Below are positions 30,984 to 44,578 of a stretch of 64,000 bases of DNA, piece after piece. Below the pieces are notes generated by a model. The model was not told the origin of the DNA and searched no databases. It saw only the letters and a program-made list of their open reading frames with translations. The number at the start of each line of letters is the position of its first letter. Positions within the stretch are counted from its first letter, which is position 1. The translations under genes and the position numbers were made by a program. The stretch comes from Balaenoptera acutorostrata (taxonomy: Eukaryota > Chordata > Mammalia > Artiodactyla > Balaenopteridae). The stretch lies in NCBI RefSeq assembly GCF_949987535.1, contig NC_080066.1, forward strand, positions 88,803,600 to 88,867,599, written 5' to 3'.

Positions 30984-31080
30984 ATATCTACACATAATCA
31001 CTTTTTTACTTAATTTTAAAAAATGTTAACACACATAGATTTAAAAAAAAATAAACAGAAGAGTGATTATGTGTAGATAT
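30984..31080. repeat. Inverted repeat with 18-base perfect arms
   Basis: atatctacacataatcac at 30984-31001 and its exact reverse complement at 31063-31080, with a 61-base AT-rich spacer. In RNA of either strand it can fold as a hairpin. Outside and inside the arms pairing breaks down quickly. It may be a relic of a small inverted-repeat transposon or a local inverted duplication. Confidence 0.9.
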
Positions 31081-31354
31081 AGAGAGTCACTTCCTGAGTT
31101 TATGTGATGAGGAGGAGCCCCCATTGTTTGGCACCGCTGCTGAATCTGGCTCTGCCTGTCTATGCGTAGGTACCATCATCCTTGCCTTTTGCTTCTTCTC
31201 CTCTCATGTGCTCACCCACAGTCGTGGTACCCTAGGGAGGAGTGAGGAATGTGCGAGCTAACTATGATGCATGTGCCTCTCCAGGATTGTGTAGCTATTT
31301 CTATACTGCTTAGGGAGGAGCAGCCGAGATTATTGCTTAAGGAGAAAGAGCTGA

Positions 31355-31530
31355 GCTAAGTGGTTCTCAGACCTTAGTGGTCTGTGAATTTCAGAAACTT
31401 GTAAGAATCAGATTCCTTTATCACCAGAGATTCTAACTCTGGCCTTGGGCCTAACGAATCCGCACTTTAACAAACCCACAGGTGATTTTCATTCTGACAC
31501 AGGTGGTCAACAGACCACATTTTGAGAGCA
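31355..31530. mobile_element. MER5A-like DNA transposon relic
   Basis: Starts agtggttctcagacc and ends near cacattttgagag, which are the MER5A ends. The interior is diverged. Confidence 0.65.
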
Positions 31531-31869
31531 GACACTTCACCTCTCCTGCTGGCTGTCAGGAGATGTAAAGACAGGTGGCAGCTGGGGGACACTGTGGGAT
31601 TAGACAATATTGGGTGGGTTGGAGGAAGGCTTCGGTTGCATTTGGTTGGATGGATTTCCCACATTCAGATTCAAAGAAGAGATTAAAGTCCAAAGCCCAC
31701 CTCAAGTCCTCAAAGGCCCTCCACACACAGGATTTCTCATTTCCTTCTTAGACAGACTCCAGTATTCCCAAATGGGGTATTAAACATAAAACAGGTAATG
31801 TCTCGAGCTCAAAGGAAAACCCTATGAGTAATCAGAATTCTTTGGCTTTCAGTAAGAACAAGAAAACTA

Positions 31870-33585
<1,716 letters not shown>

Positions 33586-33737
33586 CTGGAAATTGTTCAT
33601 CAGCCCATACTGACATGGTTCATGTCGACATCTTGAGAAGTCGTAGCCTAACCCACAGGCTGCTGAACCATTGCAGTTCATCCCAGAAATGACGGTGTCA
33701 TTCATGCTCCCAGTGGCATCTCGGACCACACAGGCCC
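33586..33737 (-). CDS. SLC12A1: SLC12A1 exon 10 (large extracellular loop, glycosylation sites)
   Basis: 152 bases: two bases, then 50 codons, beginning [18 protein letters not shown] and ending [10 protein letters not shown]. It covers the long extracellular loop between TM7 and TM8. Two N-glycosylation sequons are visible, NDT and NGS, matching the two known sites in NKCC2. Four loop cysteines (in MNCNGSAAC and SRCRHEPC) are conserved and can form the loop disulphides known in NKCCs. The acceptor is ttttcccag; the donor is ttccag|gttcga, with T at +3, an atypical GT donor. Confidence 0.96.
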
Positions 33738-34309
33738 CTGGGAAAACAACGAAGCCTTGTCATTTCTTTACATGAAGGGTTCTGCTCCCTTAAGGTTTTT
33801 CTTCTGAAAACACACTTAGTTTACTTTGACCTATCCTGTCTTCATTGTCAACACTTCCTCTGACTGGTACCTGGAAGTTCGCATCCTCTGAGGCCTGGGA
33901 GTGACCCCTATCTCTAAGAGGTTGCCGCTTCCCCTGCCTTGGGTAGTTTAAGTCCTAGCTTTTTGCCTGCCTCTGGAAGACACTTGGGATTGAGACTCCC
34001 TTCCTTTCAGCAGTGCTTTGCACATAGTATTGATTCAATTCAAATTTCTGGGTTAGTGCTACTGATTGGGAGTTTTTCAGATAGAAGAATTTATTTTCTC
34101 ATCTGTGAGAGAACCAAGGGATGACATTACTGAATTCTAGTGATTAGGAGAACTGAGCTCTTATTTTCAACTAATGATTTTCCTTGCCTAACTTTTTTAA
34201 ACCATTATAATTTTACTTATACAATTTTAATGGTTTAAATGATACAGAAAATACTTTGAGATAAAATATTAAGAGTTCCTAGGTAATATTCATGGTCAAA
34301 TAATATCCT

Positions 34310-34460
34310 ATCAAATACTTATCTCAGTCTATCCTATTATTTTTATACATTTGGGTATTTCTGTTATTTTCCATTACAAACAATCCTATGAACATCTTTG
34401 CACATAAAATCTTTCTTCTGTAATTCGAAGCATTTCTCTAGGATAGATTCCCTAAAATGA
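34310..34460 (-). mobile_element. Old L1-like fragment
   Basis: The words gggtatttctgttattttcc, atttctctaggatagattcc are familiar from old reversed L1 fragments. Weak. Confidence 0.35.
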
Positions 34461-34586
34461 GTTATGAACTTTTTAAAGATTCTTGATATATATTTTAATC
34501 ACTGACTGTTATTATTAATTTTTCTAACTGTAATCTCTGCCATTATGTATTTGATTGGATTATTGAAAGGTATGAATATAGGTGTG

Positions 34587-34630
34587 AGATATAGATATAG
34601 ATATAGATATAGATATATAGATATATATAA
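34587..34630. repeat. (GATATA)n simple repeat
   Basis: Repeats of 'gatata' with a few variant units, AT-rich end. Confidence 0.9.
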
Positions 34631-35732
34631 ACTTTTCTGAACTCCCTGAAGGATAAATACTTTGCAAACTAAATGCCAGTCAATGAAACTGTTCATTTGG
34701 CTTTTCAGTCTCCAGGCAGGGTGAGTTCTCATTCCTTGCTAATTATTTTAAGAGACGTCCCAGCAACAGATACTAATGGGAACCCTCAATTATAGTCATG
34801 GAATTCCTGCTCTTTGAATCTGGGAAAGACTTAAAGCTTGTAGAATCTTTTAGTTGAAAGAGCCATTTAAAATAATCAGTGCAGGAATCCTTTTTATATA
34901 GCCCTGAGAAGTGGCCTGCCAGCCTCTGCTTAAGTACTTTAAAGTATGGATGTTGGTTACCAAGCAAAACGATCCATTTCAGATTTTACCTTTTTGCATT
35001 GTTCATTTATGTTGAGCTGACTTTTTAAAATCATGTGTTTTAACTTCTGCATAGTAGAACTCCCCAAATTCCTATGAAGCCAAGCCATGAACCATTATTT
35101 GCTCTAATGACAGGCCAGGGACCCCATGACTATCCTTTTCTTACCCTGGAAAAAGTATAGAAACACAGATTTTTCTACCCATAAGAAGCAATAAAGGAGA
35201 AGAATCTCTGAAGTCAGGTCTATTCCTTTACTCATTTCTTCCTCCTTACTTTGTGTGAGAAAGAAAAACCATTTGGGAAATTTAGGTGATTTCAATGTCA
35301 TTGAAAAATGTTTCCATTTCCTAAAGCACTGGAATAAAATCTCTTTGCATGTAACTAAACTTGGAAATGTCACAACAATACAATTAACAACATTATCCAA
35401 TTTCTTGAAATAAGAGACAGTGAGAGAAGAAAGAACCTAAGTTAATTGTTTTGTTTTTTTCTAAAGAATCCAACTCCAGATAGATGTACTTTCTCCGTTT
35501 CCTTTGTAGTAAGCAGAGGACAATTCGGGTGTGCCCTTTTGGATGGCCATCTGGGCTTCCACAGTGGCCCAGCCTGGAGCTGTACTCCTGAGCGTGCACA
35601 GAAAAGTTCTTCTCTGAATGTTCCGCATTCCTTCCTCTCCAATAATGGCATAAGCTTGAGGTGACCCCCAGCCAGGAGGAGGTGTGGCTGCAGGCAGCAC
35701 GTGGAACAAAAGTCAGCTTAAGAACGGCAGGC

Positions 35733-36274
35733 GTGACAGACTCTAGGTCCATCCACCTCACTACAGATAACTCAATTTTGTTTCTTTTTATGGCTGAGTA
35801 ATAAGACTGTCATACAGAGTGAAGTAAGTCAGAAAGAGAAAAACAAATACCGTATGCTAACACATATATATGGAATCTAAAAAAAAAGAAAAAGGTTCTG
35901 AAGAACCTAGGGGCAGGACAGGAGTAAAGATGAAGACGTAGAGAATGGACTTAAGGACACGGGGAGGGAGAAGGGTAAGCTGGGAAGAACTGAGAGGGTG
36001 GCATGGACATATGTACACTACCAAATGTAAAATAGATAGCTAGTGGGAAGCAGCCACATAGCACAGGGAGATCAGCTCGGTGCTTTGTGACCACCTAGAG
36101 GGGTGGGATAGGGAGGGTGGGAGGGAGACGCGAGAGGGAGGGGATATGGGGATATATGTATATGTATAGCTGATTCACTTTGTTATAAAGCAGAAACTAA
36201 CACACCATTGTAAAGCAGTTATACTCCAATAAAAATGTTAAAAAAATAAAATAAAATAAAATAAATTTTAAAAA
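35733..36274 (+). mobile_element. Short 5'-inverted L1 3' fragment (twin priming)
   Basis: Bases 35733 to about 35806 are reverse-complement L1 (gactctaggtccatccacct...), followed by plus-strand L1 (gactgtcatacagagtgaag) to ccaataaaaatgtt and an AAAAT-rich tail. The target-site duplication is aagaacggcaggc at 35720-35732 and aagaacagcaggc at 36275-36287, with one mismatch. Confidence 0.9.
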
Positions 36275-36753
36275 AAGAACAGCAGGCAAATCCACATATT
36301 TTATGCTCACTGAGCAATGTGGGGGCTGGCTGCCCACACTGCTGGCAGCTGGGTCTAGTCTGATTGCCTGCCAATTGGTGACAGTGGCATTTCCATATTA
36401 GGGACAGCAGTGCAAGGAGGAGACACAGTCATCAATTCTGTATCTTGTGTACTTTCCTAAGGCTTTCGTCATTGTTGTTTTGTTTTTTGGGCTTCTTTTC
36501 TCTTACTCTGTTCTCACCTGCCTCCTAAAGGCAAGGGAGGAGGGTGCTGGAAATGGTGGCTTCCTTGGCAGTGGAAATATCACCTAGAGCAGCAAAATGG
36601 GATCCTTTCTGTGTTCGGGTAGAATGACAATCTGATTACCTCTACTCTATCCCTGACCCAGAGACACCTGTGTTACAGCTTAATTGCATTCAAACTCCTA
36701 GAGCATCCAAGAAGGGAATTAAAATTGTTACCTATTTAAAAAATTTCAACTTA

Positions 36754-37011
<258 letters not shown>

Positions 37012-39059
37012 TTAGGCTACCCTTCCTGAGGCAAGGTCTAAAGAAAAAATCAAGCAAATGGCAAAGTGGTGAGCTCCAGTTCTTTTTGGACAAAGACAGG
37101 GTGTTTAGAGAGAATAAAGAAATCTCTATAACTTTGTGCTGAACAGAAGAGATTTATAACTGTCCAGGAGGGAGTTTTTATAGAAAAGTAGACTAGTTAG
37201 TTCACCACTGCCTTCCCCTCCCCTTTATCTCCTGTGAATTTCATGCAGATGTATCAGACCTTAAAGTATTAGGGGGGACACACAAACATACCCGGCACAT
37301 TGACGATATCTGTGTGTGTATTTGTTTTGTACTAAGCTTAGGCTTACTTAAAAAAAATTACTTTTGACTGAGCAAAAAGATGATCTGCTAAATTCTCCAA
37401 TCCTTCAAATCTCCCATTTGGAATCTAGTTCAGGAATAACTACAATGGGAGATATTGATTTCCATAAGCAGGCATAAAGAAAGAGGCAAATTTAAGCTTA
37501 TACCAGAAAATGGGCTTTTCTCTTGCCCATAAATATATATAAATTCACTGAGCTGAGCTCACATCATATATAATATACCACTTTATATCCTATTTTGGGG
37601 GCTAAATCATATAATAATCAATTTCCAAGCAGCATAACTTCTAAATAATAGAATTCAACTTAACAGGGATTATTAAATAGAGATTTCAGTGCATTCATTG
37701 CTTATAAAAGACAGTGCTGGCATATAGTAGGGGTCAATAAATACCGAATTGAAGAAAGCACAATCTCAGTAGACATCAGTTCCCCCACCAGAGGACATGA
37801 GACCCATCGATACAAGTGAGCAATCAATGCAGTCAAAGTCTGAGTTTTGTGTTTTGTTAACTTAAATCTGCTGATCAAATCCATCAGAAAAATCAACTCA
37901 TGGTGAATGCAGACGCAACCTGACAGCTGGAAATGTTAACTAAACCAAGCAAATCTGCCCCCACAGGGGAGTAAGCCAGCCCTACGGAGCCACTCTGTAA
38001 TCACTCATTCCTTCCCATCCTTGTAGGGATATCTGCACACGTGGTTTGTTCTGATACAGACATATCCAACCTCTTCATTCCAAACAACTGTCTCCAAAAG
38101 AGAATGTGGCAAGTGTGTGTAACTGAGTAGCACACAGAAGGAAGAAGAAGGCAACCGTGGCTGAAAGCGACCCCACTCAATCTCATTCATGGTATGTTCA
38201 AATTTTATTTTATTGATTAAGGATTTCTTGGGATCTGAGTGAAATGTGAAGAATTGATATAAGTGGGAAGAAAGGCAATATATATAAGGGAAAGAGGTAT
38301 GAAGATGGACAGCAGTCTTATACCTAAAACACAAAAACTTAGTTTATATTTAGAACTATCTGCTACAAGCTCTAAATTTACTTATTTAGGACTTACATGA
38401 GGGTCAAACTTGACCTGATATAAATCGGAATGCCAGTATCTTAATGTCTGGTCATATACTCACGTTGTCTGCTCTGGATACATTTCCCCTAGACAGGGCT
38501 CAGGACGTAGATCCTTAGTTTTCACTCTAAATGTTAATTTTCGTCCCTTAAGCAGTAACCCAAAAGCTCACCTTCCTTCACCTTTCTTTATTAAATATTT
38601 TATTTTTTTCCTTAGGACAGAATGCAGTCTACTAGATTGCTGCTGGTTGAGTGTCAACCATATCCTAATCTTACATCTCTGAAACTGCGTCTTAACTGTC
38701 CTGATTAGACCTGGGTACCTCCCAAATCTTCTCCCAGGCACATATTTACAGATCATCAATACTGTGTTAACAAATAGAAGGTTCAGGATGGGAGCCTTGT
38801 AGCATCCCCTTGTGCTAATGCTTGTTAACTGTCACTGGCAGCCTGAAGAGCCATCTTGAGAAGGATTCTGAGGCTATGAGCAGAGGTAGAGTCTTGCATA
38901 TCCCCATAGTGTAGAAACAATACATGTTTCCTAAATTGAACTGAATCTATTATGTTCTAGTTTCACTCTCAGAAAGAAATATTATCTGTAAGTTCTGAAG
39001 TTTCCTTGCCACTTCCCAACACGTGGTCACCTCTCAGTCCTTAACATGCTTGACCACTC

Positions 39060-40670
39060 TGGCTTTTGATCATGTTAATTACTACTTCTCATAGCATTCT
39101 TCTCTCTTGACTTTCTCTGTCTTGGGTTCACCTACCTCTTAGCTCTTTCTTTTTCTTCTCTGTGGACTCCTTTTCTACCATTTATATTTTGAATATCCCC
39201 TGGGTGCTACCTTGGTCTGCTTCTCTCCTCCTTCTTACCCAGACCTGGACGGACTTATCCATGCCATGGCTTCCAGTCCTGGCCTAGTTTCTTTCCAGAG
39301 CTCCAGACTCGTACTTGTAGCTGCCCATTAGACATCTCACCTCTGATGTCCTTCTGCCATTTCAACCCCAATGGCCAAATCTGAGCCTCTATTCACCATG
39401 GAATCAATTCACTAGGTTACTAGTCAGCATGAAAAGAATACAGTAGAATAGAACTGATGTGAAAATATCGGAAGACATCATTTGTAATAAAGTATTGAAC
39501 TGTTTGGAGAAATTTTTGCAGGTAGGCACTTGGTTGTGATATATAATGTTTTCTTACAGCAGATCATAGTAAAAAAAAAAAGCATCCCTTCCATTTCCTC
39601 TCCTAACTCTAACAAAAGCTGACCACTTTGATCCATATTCCCTGCCATGGCCTTAATTCAGGCTCATGTCATCTCTTATCCAGACTACTGTGATATCCTC
39701 TAACTGATCTTCTGCCTCTGGTCTCCCTACCTATCAACCCCCACCCTCTAATCCATCCCTCACAAGCTGCTAGCAAACGCTTTAAAATGAGTATCTAATC
39801 ATGGTACTCTCTGATCTAACTTCCTTAGTGTCTCTAACTAGTTGTGGGATAATATCCAAACTCCGCTGTCCGTAGTTTAAAGGATTTCTGAGTTCTACAT
39901 AACAGTATACAGTAGTGTATGTGCTAAAAGTTAAACTTAATTGTAAAATCACCCAAGTATTTTTAAATAGAAAAAATGCAACTTTTTACAACAATACTAT
40001 GACCACGTGTGCCCTAAAAATCATGATAGGACATCTTTACATGTAAACTCATTTTCTTTACAATGTAAACTCAAAATCAGAGGTTTCTCGGTACAGATTG
40101 ATAGATAAATAAAATTCTTTACTAATACAGCAATCCTAAATCAAGTTAGCACTTATCTTGGGAGAAAGGAATTCTAAGCCTTGCCTTTTTTTTAGATTGG
40201 GATATCCTCTAGTTCTTTGCTTACTCCCAGAGTGCCTAGGACACATAGAAGTTCCTTTATAAATATGTTTATTAATATATTGATGAAAAGATTTTACTTG
40301 CATACCCCACTCCACACATAAAATAATTTCCATCAGCAGCATCTTTCTCTGAGCCTTTTTACAGTCCTTGTTTTCTGTTCCAAATGTCCCTCCCTTCTTT
40401 GTCCTATTGATGAACTCCTATTCATCACTTCAAATCTGGATTGAATGTCCCCTCCTCTGAAAGACTTCCCTTACTTCTCTGGGGACAGGCAGTTACTGTT
40501 TCATATTTCCCTTGCACAAGATTTTTTTCTTGTTTTTTTATGACTCATATAGAGTTAATCTGTCTCTCTCTTAGACCATGAGCTCCTTGAGAGAAGGATC
40601 AAGCAAGCTCTTCTTTGCTCCTCTGGTGCCTGGTGTAAGTAATAAGTGTTGGTTGAGCTGAACTGACTAC
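39060..40670 (-). mobile_element. L2-derived region
   Basis: Several L2-type blocks in reverse orientation: tcatgtcatctcttatccag, 'tgaatgtcccctcctctgaa', and 'accatgagctccttgagaga' with a tail ending tggtgcctggtgtaagtaat. The part from about 39.9 to 40.3 kb is not recognisably L2. Confidence 0.55.
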
Positions 40671-40951
40671 TAAGCATCTAATAATAAAAACTTGTTTCTG
40701 AGGAGTCTAAAGAAAGCACAATATTCTTTAATTTAAATGTGGTCTTACAGTATACAGAAATGTATATCAGTGACCTCTGATACTTTTCCAAATCTGAGAA
40801 ACCAGAAGCTCAACGTCCAGAGCTAAATTTTGCTAAGCAGTACTACTTACAACTTGAATCATTTTGAACAAGTTACTTAATTTTTCTGAGCCTCAGCATA
40901 CTCTTTTTTTATGCCATATCTCTGCTCAAGAATTTACCGTGGAGAGACCTT

Positions 40952-40960
40952 CAAGATGGC
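40952..40960 (+). promoter_or_regulatory. YY1-like site at L1 5' end
   Basis: caagatggc lies 15 bases inside the element. In human L1 an identical core near the 5' end binds YY1 and sets the transcription start. Function here is inferred from position and sequence only. Confidence 0.5.
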
Positions 40961-42200
40961 AGAGGATTAAGACATGGAGATCACCTTCCTCCCCATAAAT
41001 ACATCAGAAATACATCTACACGTGGAACTGCTCCTACAGAACACCTACTGAACGCTGGCAGAAGACCTCAGACCTCCCAAAAGGCAAGAAACTCCCCACG
41101 TACCTGGGTAGGGCAAAAGAAAAAACAGAGACAAAAGAATAGGGACCGAACCTGCACCTCGGGGAGGGAGCTGTGAAGGAGGAAAAGTTTCCACACACTA
41201 GGAAGCCCCTTCACTGGGGGAGACGAGGTGGGGGAGGTGGGGTGGGAGGGAAGCTTCGGAGCCACGGAGGAGAGCACAGCAACAGGGGTGCGGAGGAGAG
41301 ATTCCCGCACAGAGGATCGGTGCTGACCATCACTCACCAGGCCGAGAGGCATGTCTGCTCCCCCGCTGGGGCAGGTGGGGGCTGGGAGCTGAGGCTCGGG
41401 CTTCGGAGGTCAGATCCCAGGGAGAGGACTGGGGTTGGCTGCGTGAACACAGCCTGAAGGGGGCTAGTGTGCCACAGCTAGCCAGGAGGGAGTCCAAGAA
41501 AAAGTCTGGAACTGCCGAAGAGGCAAGACACTTGCCTCAGCTATCAGCGCAGACCCCAGAGAAGGGCATGAAACGCTAAGGCTGCTGCTGCAGCCACCAA
41601 GAAGTCTGTGTGCAAGCACAGGTCACTCTCCACACCTCCCCTCCCGGGAGCCTGTACAGCCCGCCACTGCCAGGGTCCCGTGATTCAGGGACAACTTCCC
41701 CAGGAGAACACACGGCATTCCTCACACTGTTGCAATGTCATGCCAGCCTCTGCTGCCTCAGGCTCGCCCGGCATTCCATACCCACCCCCGGTCTGAGTGA
41801 GCCAGAGCCCCCTAATCAGCTGCTCCTTTAACCCCGTCCTGTCTGGGTGAAGAACAGACGCTCTCAGGCAACCTACACGCAGAGGCAGAGCCAAATCCAA
41901 AGCTGAACCCCAGGAGCTGTGCAAACAAAGAAGAGAAAGGGAAATCTCTCCCAGCAGCCTCAGGAGCAGTGGATTAAATCTCCACAATGAACTTGATGTA
42001 CCCTGCGTCTGTGGAATACCTGAATAGACAATGAATCATCCCAAAATTGAGGCAGTGGACATTGGGAGCAACTGTACATGTGGGGTTTGCTTTCTGCACC
42101 TAATTTGTTTCTGGTTTTATGTTTATCTTAGTGTAGTATTTAGAGCTTATTATCATTGGTAGATTTGTTTATTGATTTGGTTGCTCCCTCCCCCCTTTTT

Positions 42201-42203
<3 letters not shown>

Positions 42204-42239
<36 letters not shown>
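42204..42239. repeat. (AT)18 microsatellite in L1 5' region
   Basis: Uninterrupted alternating AT of 36 bases. Confidence 0.95.
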
Positions 42240-42241
<2 letters not shown>

Positions 42242-42414
42242 CCTTTTTCTCTTTTTGTGAGTGTGTATGTGTATGCTTCTTTGTGTGAGTTTGTCTGTAT
42301 AGCTTTGCTTTTACCACTTTTCCTAGGGTTCTGTCTGTCCGTTTTTGTTTTTTTTTATTACTTTAATTTTTTTTTTATTTTTAATTTTTAAAATTTTTAT
42401 TTCAATAACTTTAT

Positions 42415-42716
42415 TTTCCTTCCTTTCTGTCTTCCTTCCTTGCTCCCTCCCTTCCTTCCTTCCTTCTTTCTTTCTTTCCTTCTTTCTTTCATTCTTTCTT
42501 TCTTCCTTCCTTCCTTCTTTCTTTCCTTCTTTCTTTCCTTTCTTTCTCTTTCTCTTTCTTTATTTTTCTTTCTTTCTCTCTTTCTTTTTTCTTTCTCTCT
42601 TTCTTTCTTTCTTTCTCTCTTTCTTCTCTTTCTTTTTCTTTCTTTTTCTCTCTTTCTCTCTTTCTTTCCCTCTCTTTCTCTTTTTCTCTTTCTCTCTCTT
42701 TCTCTCTTTCTCTCTT

Positions 42717-42753
<37 letters not shown>

Positions 42754-42767
42754 CTCTCTCCCTTATC
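42415..42767. repeat. Polypyrimidine tract (CTTT/CCTT/CT)n in L1
   Basis: About 350 bases made almost only of C and T on the plus strand, with CCTT, CTTT and CT units. It lies between the L1 5' UTR and ORF1. In SLC12A1 pre-mRNA it reads as a long GA/GAAA purine tract. The long ORFs through it (poly-F/S/L) are low-complexity artefacts. Confidence 0.95.
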
Positions 42768-43273
42768 TTCTGGGCTGTGTGGCTGACAGGGTCTTGGTGC
42801 TCCGGCCGGGTGTCAAGCCTGTGCCTCTGAGGTGGGAGAGCCAAGTTCAGGACATTGGTCCACCAGAGACCTCCCAGCCCCACGTAATATCAATCGGCGA
42901 GAGCTCTCCCAGAGATCTCCGTCTCAATGCTAAAACCCAGTTCCACTCAATGACCAGCAAGCTCCAGTGCTGGACACCCTATGCCAAACAACTAGCAAGA
43001 CAGGAACACAACCCCACCCATTAACAGAGAGGCTGCCTAAAATCATAATAAGGTCACAGACACCCCAAAACACACCACCAGGCGTGGTCCTGCCTACCAG
43101 AAAGACAAGATCCAGCCTCATCCACCAGAACACAGGCACCAGTCCCCTCCACCAGGAAGCCTACACAACACACTGAAGCAACCTTAGCCACTGCGGGCAG
43201 ACACCAAAAACAACGGGAACTATGAACATGCAGCCTGCAAAAAGGAGACCCCAAACACAGTAAGTTAAGCAAA

Positions 43274-44520
43274 ATGAGAAGAAAGAGAAACACACAGCAG
43301 ATGAAGGAGCAAGGTAAAAACCCACCAGACCAAACAAATGAAGAGGAAATAGGCAGTCTACCTGAAAAAGAATTCAGAGCAATGATAGTAAAGATGATCC
43401 AAAATCTTGGAAATGGAATGGAAAAAATACAAGAAACATTTAACAAGGACCTAGAAGAACTAAAGAGCAAACAAACAATGATAAACAACACAATAACTGA
43501 AATTAACAATTCCCTAGAAGGAATTAAGAGCAGAATAACTGAGGCAGAAGAACGGACAAGTGACCTGCAAGATAAAATAGTGGAAATAACTACCGCAGAG
43601 CAGAATAAAGAAGAAAGAATAAAAAGAATTGAGGACAGTCTCAGAGACTTCTGGGACAACATTAAACACACCAACATTCGAATTATAGGGGTCCCAGAAG
43701 AAGAAGAGAAAAAGAAAGGGACTGAGAAAATACTTGAAGAGATTATAGTTGAAAACTTCCCTAATGTGGGAAAGGAAAGGGTTAATCAAGTCCAGGAAGT
43801 GCAGAACGTGCCATACAGGATAAATGCAAAGAGAAACACATGAAGACACATATTAATCAAACTATCAAAAATTAAATACAAAGAAAAAATATTAAAAGCA
43901 GAAAGGGAGGGCTTCCCTGGTGGCGCAGTGGTTGAGAATCTGCCTGCTAATGCAGGGGACACGGGTTCGAGCCCTGGTCTGGGAAGATCCCACATGCCAC
44001 GGAGCAGCTGGGCCCGTGAGCCACAACTACTGAGCCTGCGCGTCTGGAGCCTGTGCCCCGCAACGGGAGGGGCCGCAATAGTGAAAGGCCCGCGCACCGC
44101 GATGAAGAGCGGTCCCCACACCGCGATGAAGAGTGGCCCCCACTTGCCGCAACTAGAGAAAGCCCTCGCACGAACCGAAGACCCAACACAGCCAAAAATA
44201 AATAAATAAATAAATAAAGTAGCTATAAAATTAAAAAAAAAAAAAAAAAAGCAGAAAGGGAAAAACAACAACTAACATACAAGGGAATCCCCATAAGGTT
44301 AACAGTTGATCTTTCAGCAGAAACTCTGCAAGCCAGAAGGGAGTGGCAGGACATATTTAACGTGATGAAAGGGAAAATCCTACAACCAAGATTACTCTAC
44401 CCAGCAAGGATCTCATTCAGATTCAACAGAGAAACTAAAACCTTTACAGACAAGCAAAAGCTAAGAGAATTCAGCACCACCAAACCAGCTTTACAACAAA
44501 TGCTAAAGGAACTTCTCTAG
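43274..44520 (+). pseudogene. L1 ORF1 (broken, interrupted by SINE)
   Basis: L1 ORF1 encodes a trimeric nucleic-acid chaperone. The start MRRKRNTQQMKEQGKNPP opens a charged N-terminus and a coiled-coil stretch (about residues 35-130), followed by the RNA-binding domain motif IRIIGVPEEEE. The frame stops at TGA 43841-43843. The same frame then resumes with HILIKLSKIKYKEKILKA until a SINE enters at 43909. After the SINE and a copy of the target site it continues with TYKGIPIRLTVDLSAETL and ends at TAG 44518-44520. Breaks seen: one nonsense codon and one insertion. Confidence 0.9.
43909..44246 (+). mobile_element. CHR-type SINE nested in L1 ORF1
   Basis: A tRNA-derived SINE beginning ggcttccctggtggcgcag, with a pol III B-box-like ggttcgagccc near 43965 and an A-rich tail of AAAT units and poly-A. 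The 15-base target-site duplication aaaagcagaaaggga is found at 43894-43908 and 44247-44261. A 24-base internal tandem duplication is present at 44095-44142. It is younger than the host L1. Confidence 0.95.
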
Positions 44521-44578
44521 GCAGGACACACAAGAGAAGGAAAAGACCTACAATAACAAACCCAAAACAATTAAGAAA

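Noticed and set aside
42345..43024. Long overlapping ORFs rich in F, S and L (and K, E, R on the other strand)
   Set aside because: They are the translation of a CCTT/CTTT tract and have no protein character.
43970..43985. tRNA-like B box (ggttcgagccc)
   Set aside because: It belongs to the tRNA-derived head of a SINE; there is no tRNA cloverleaf.
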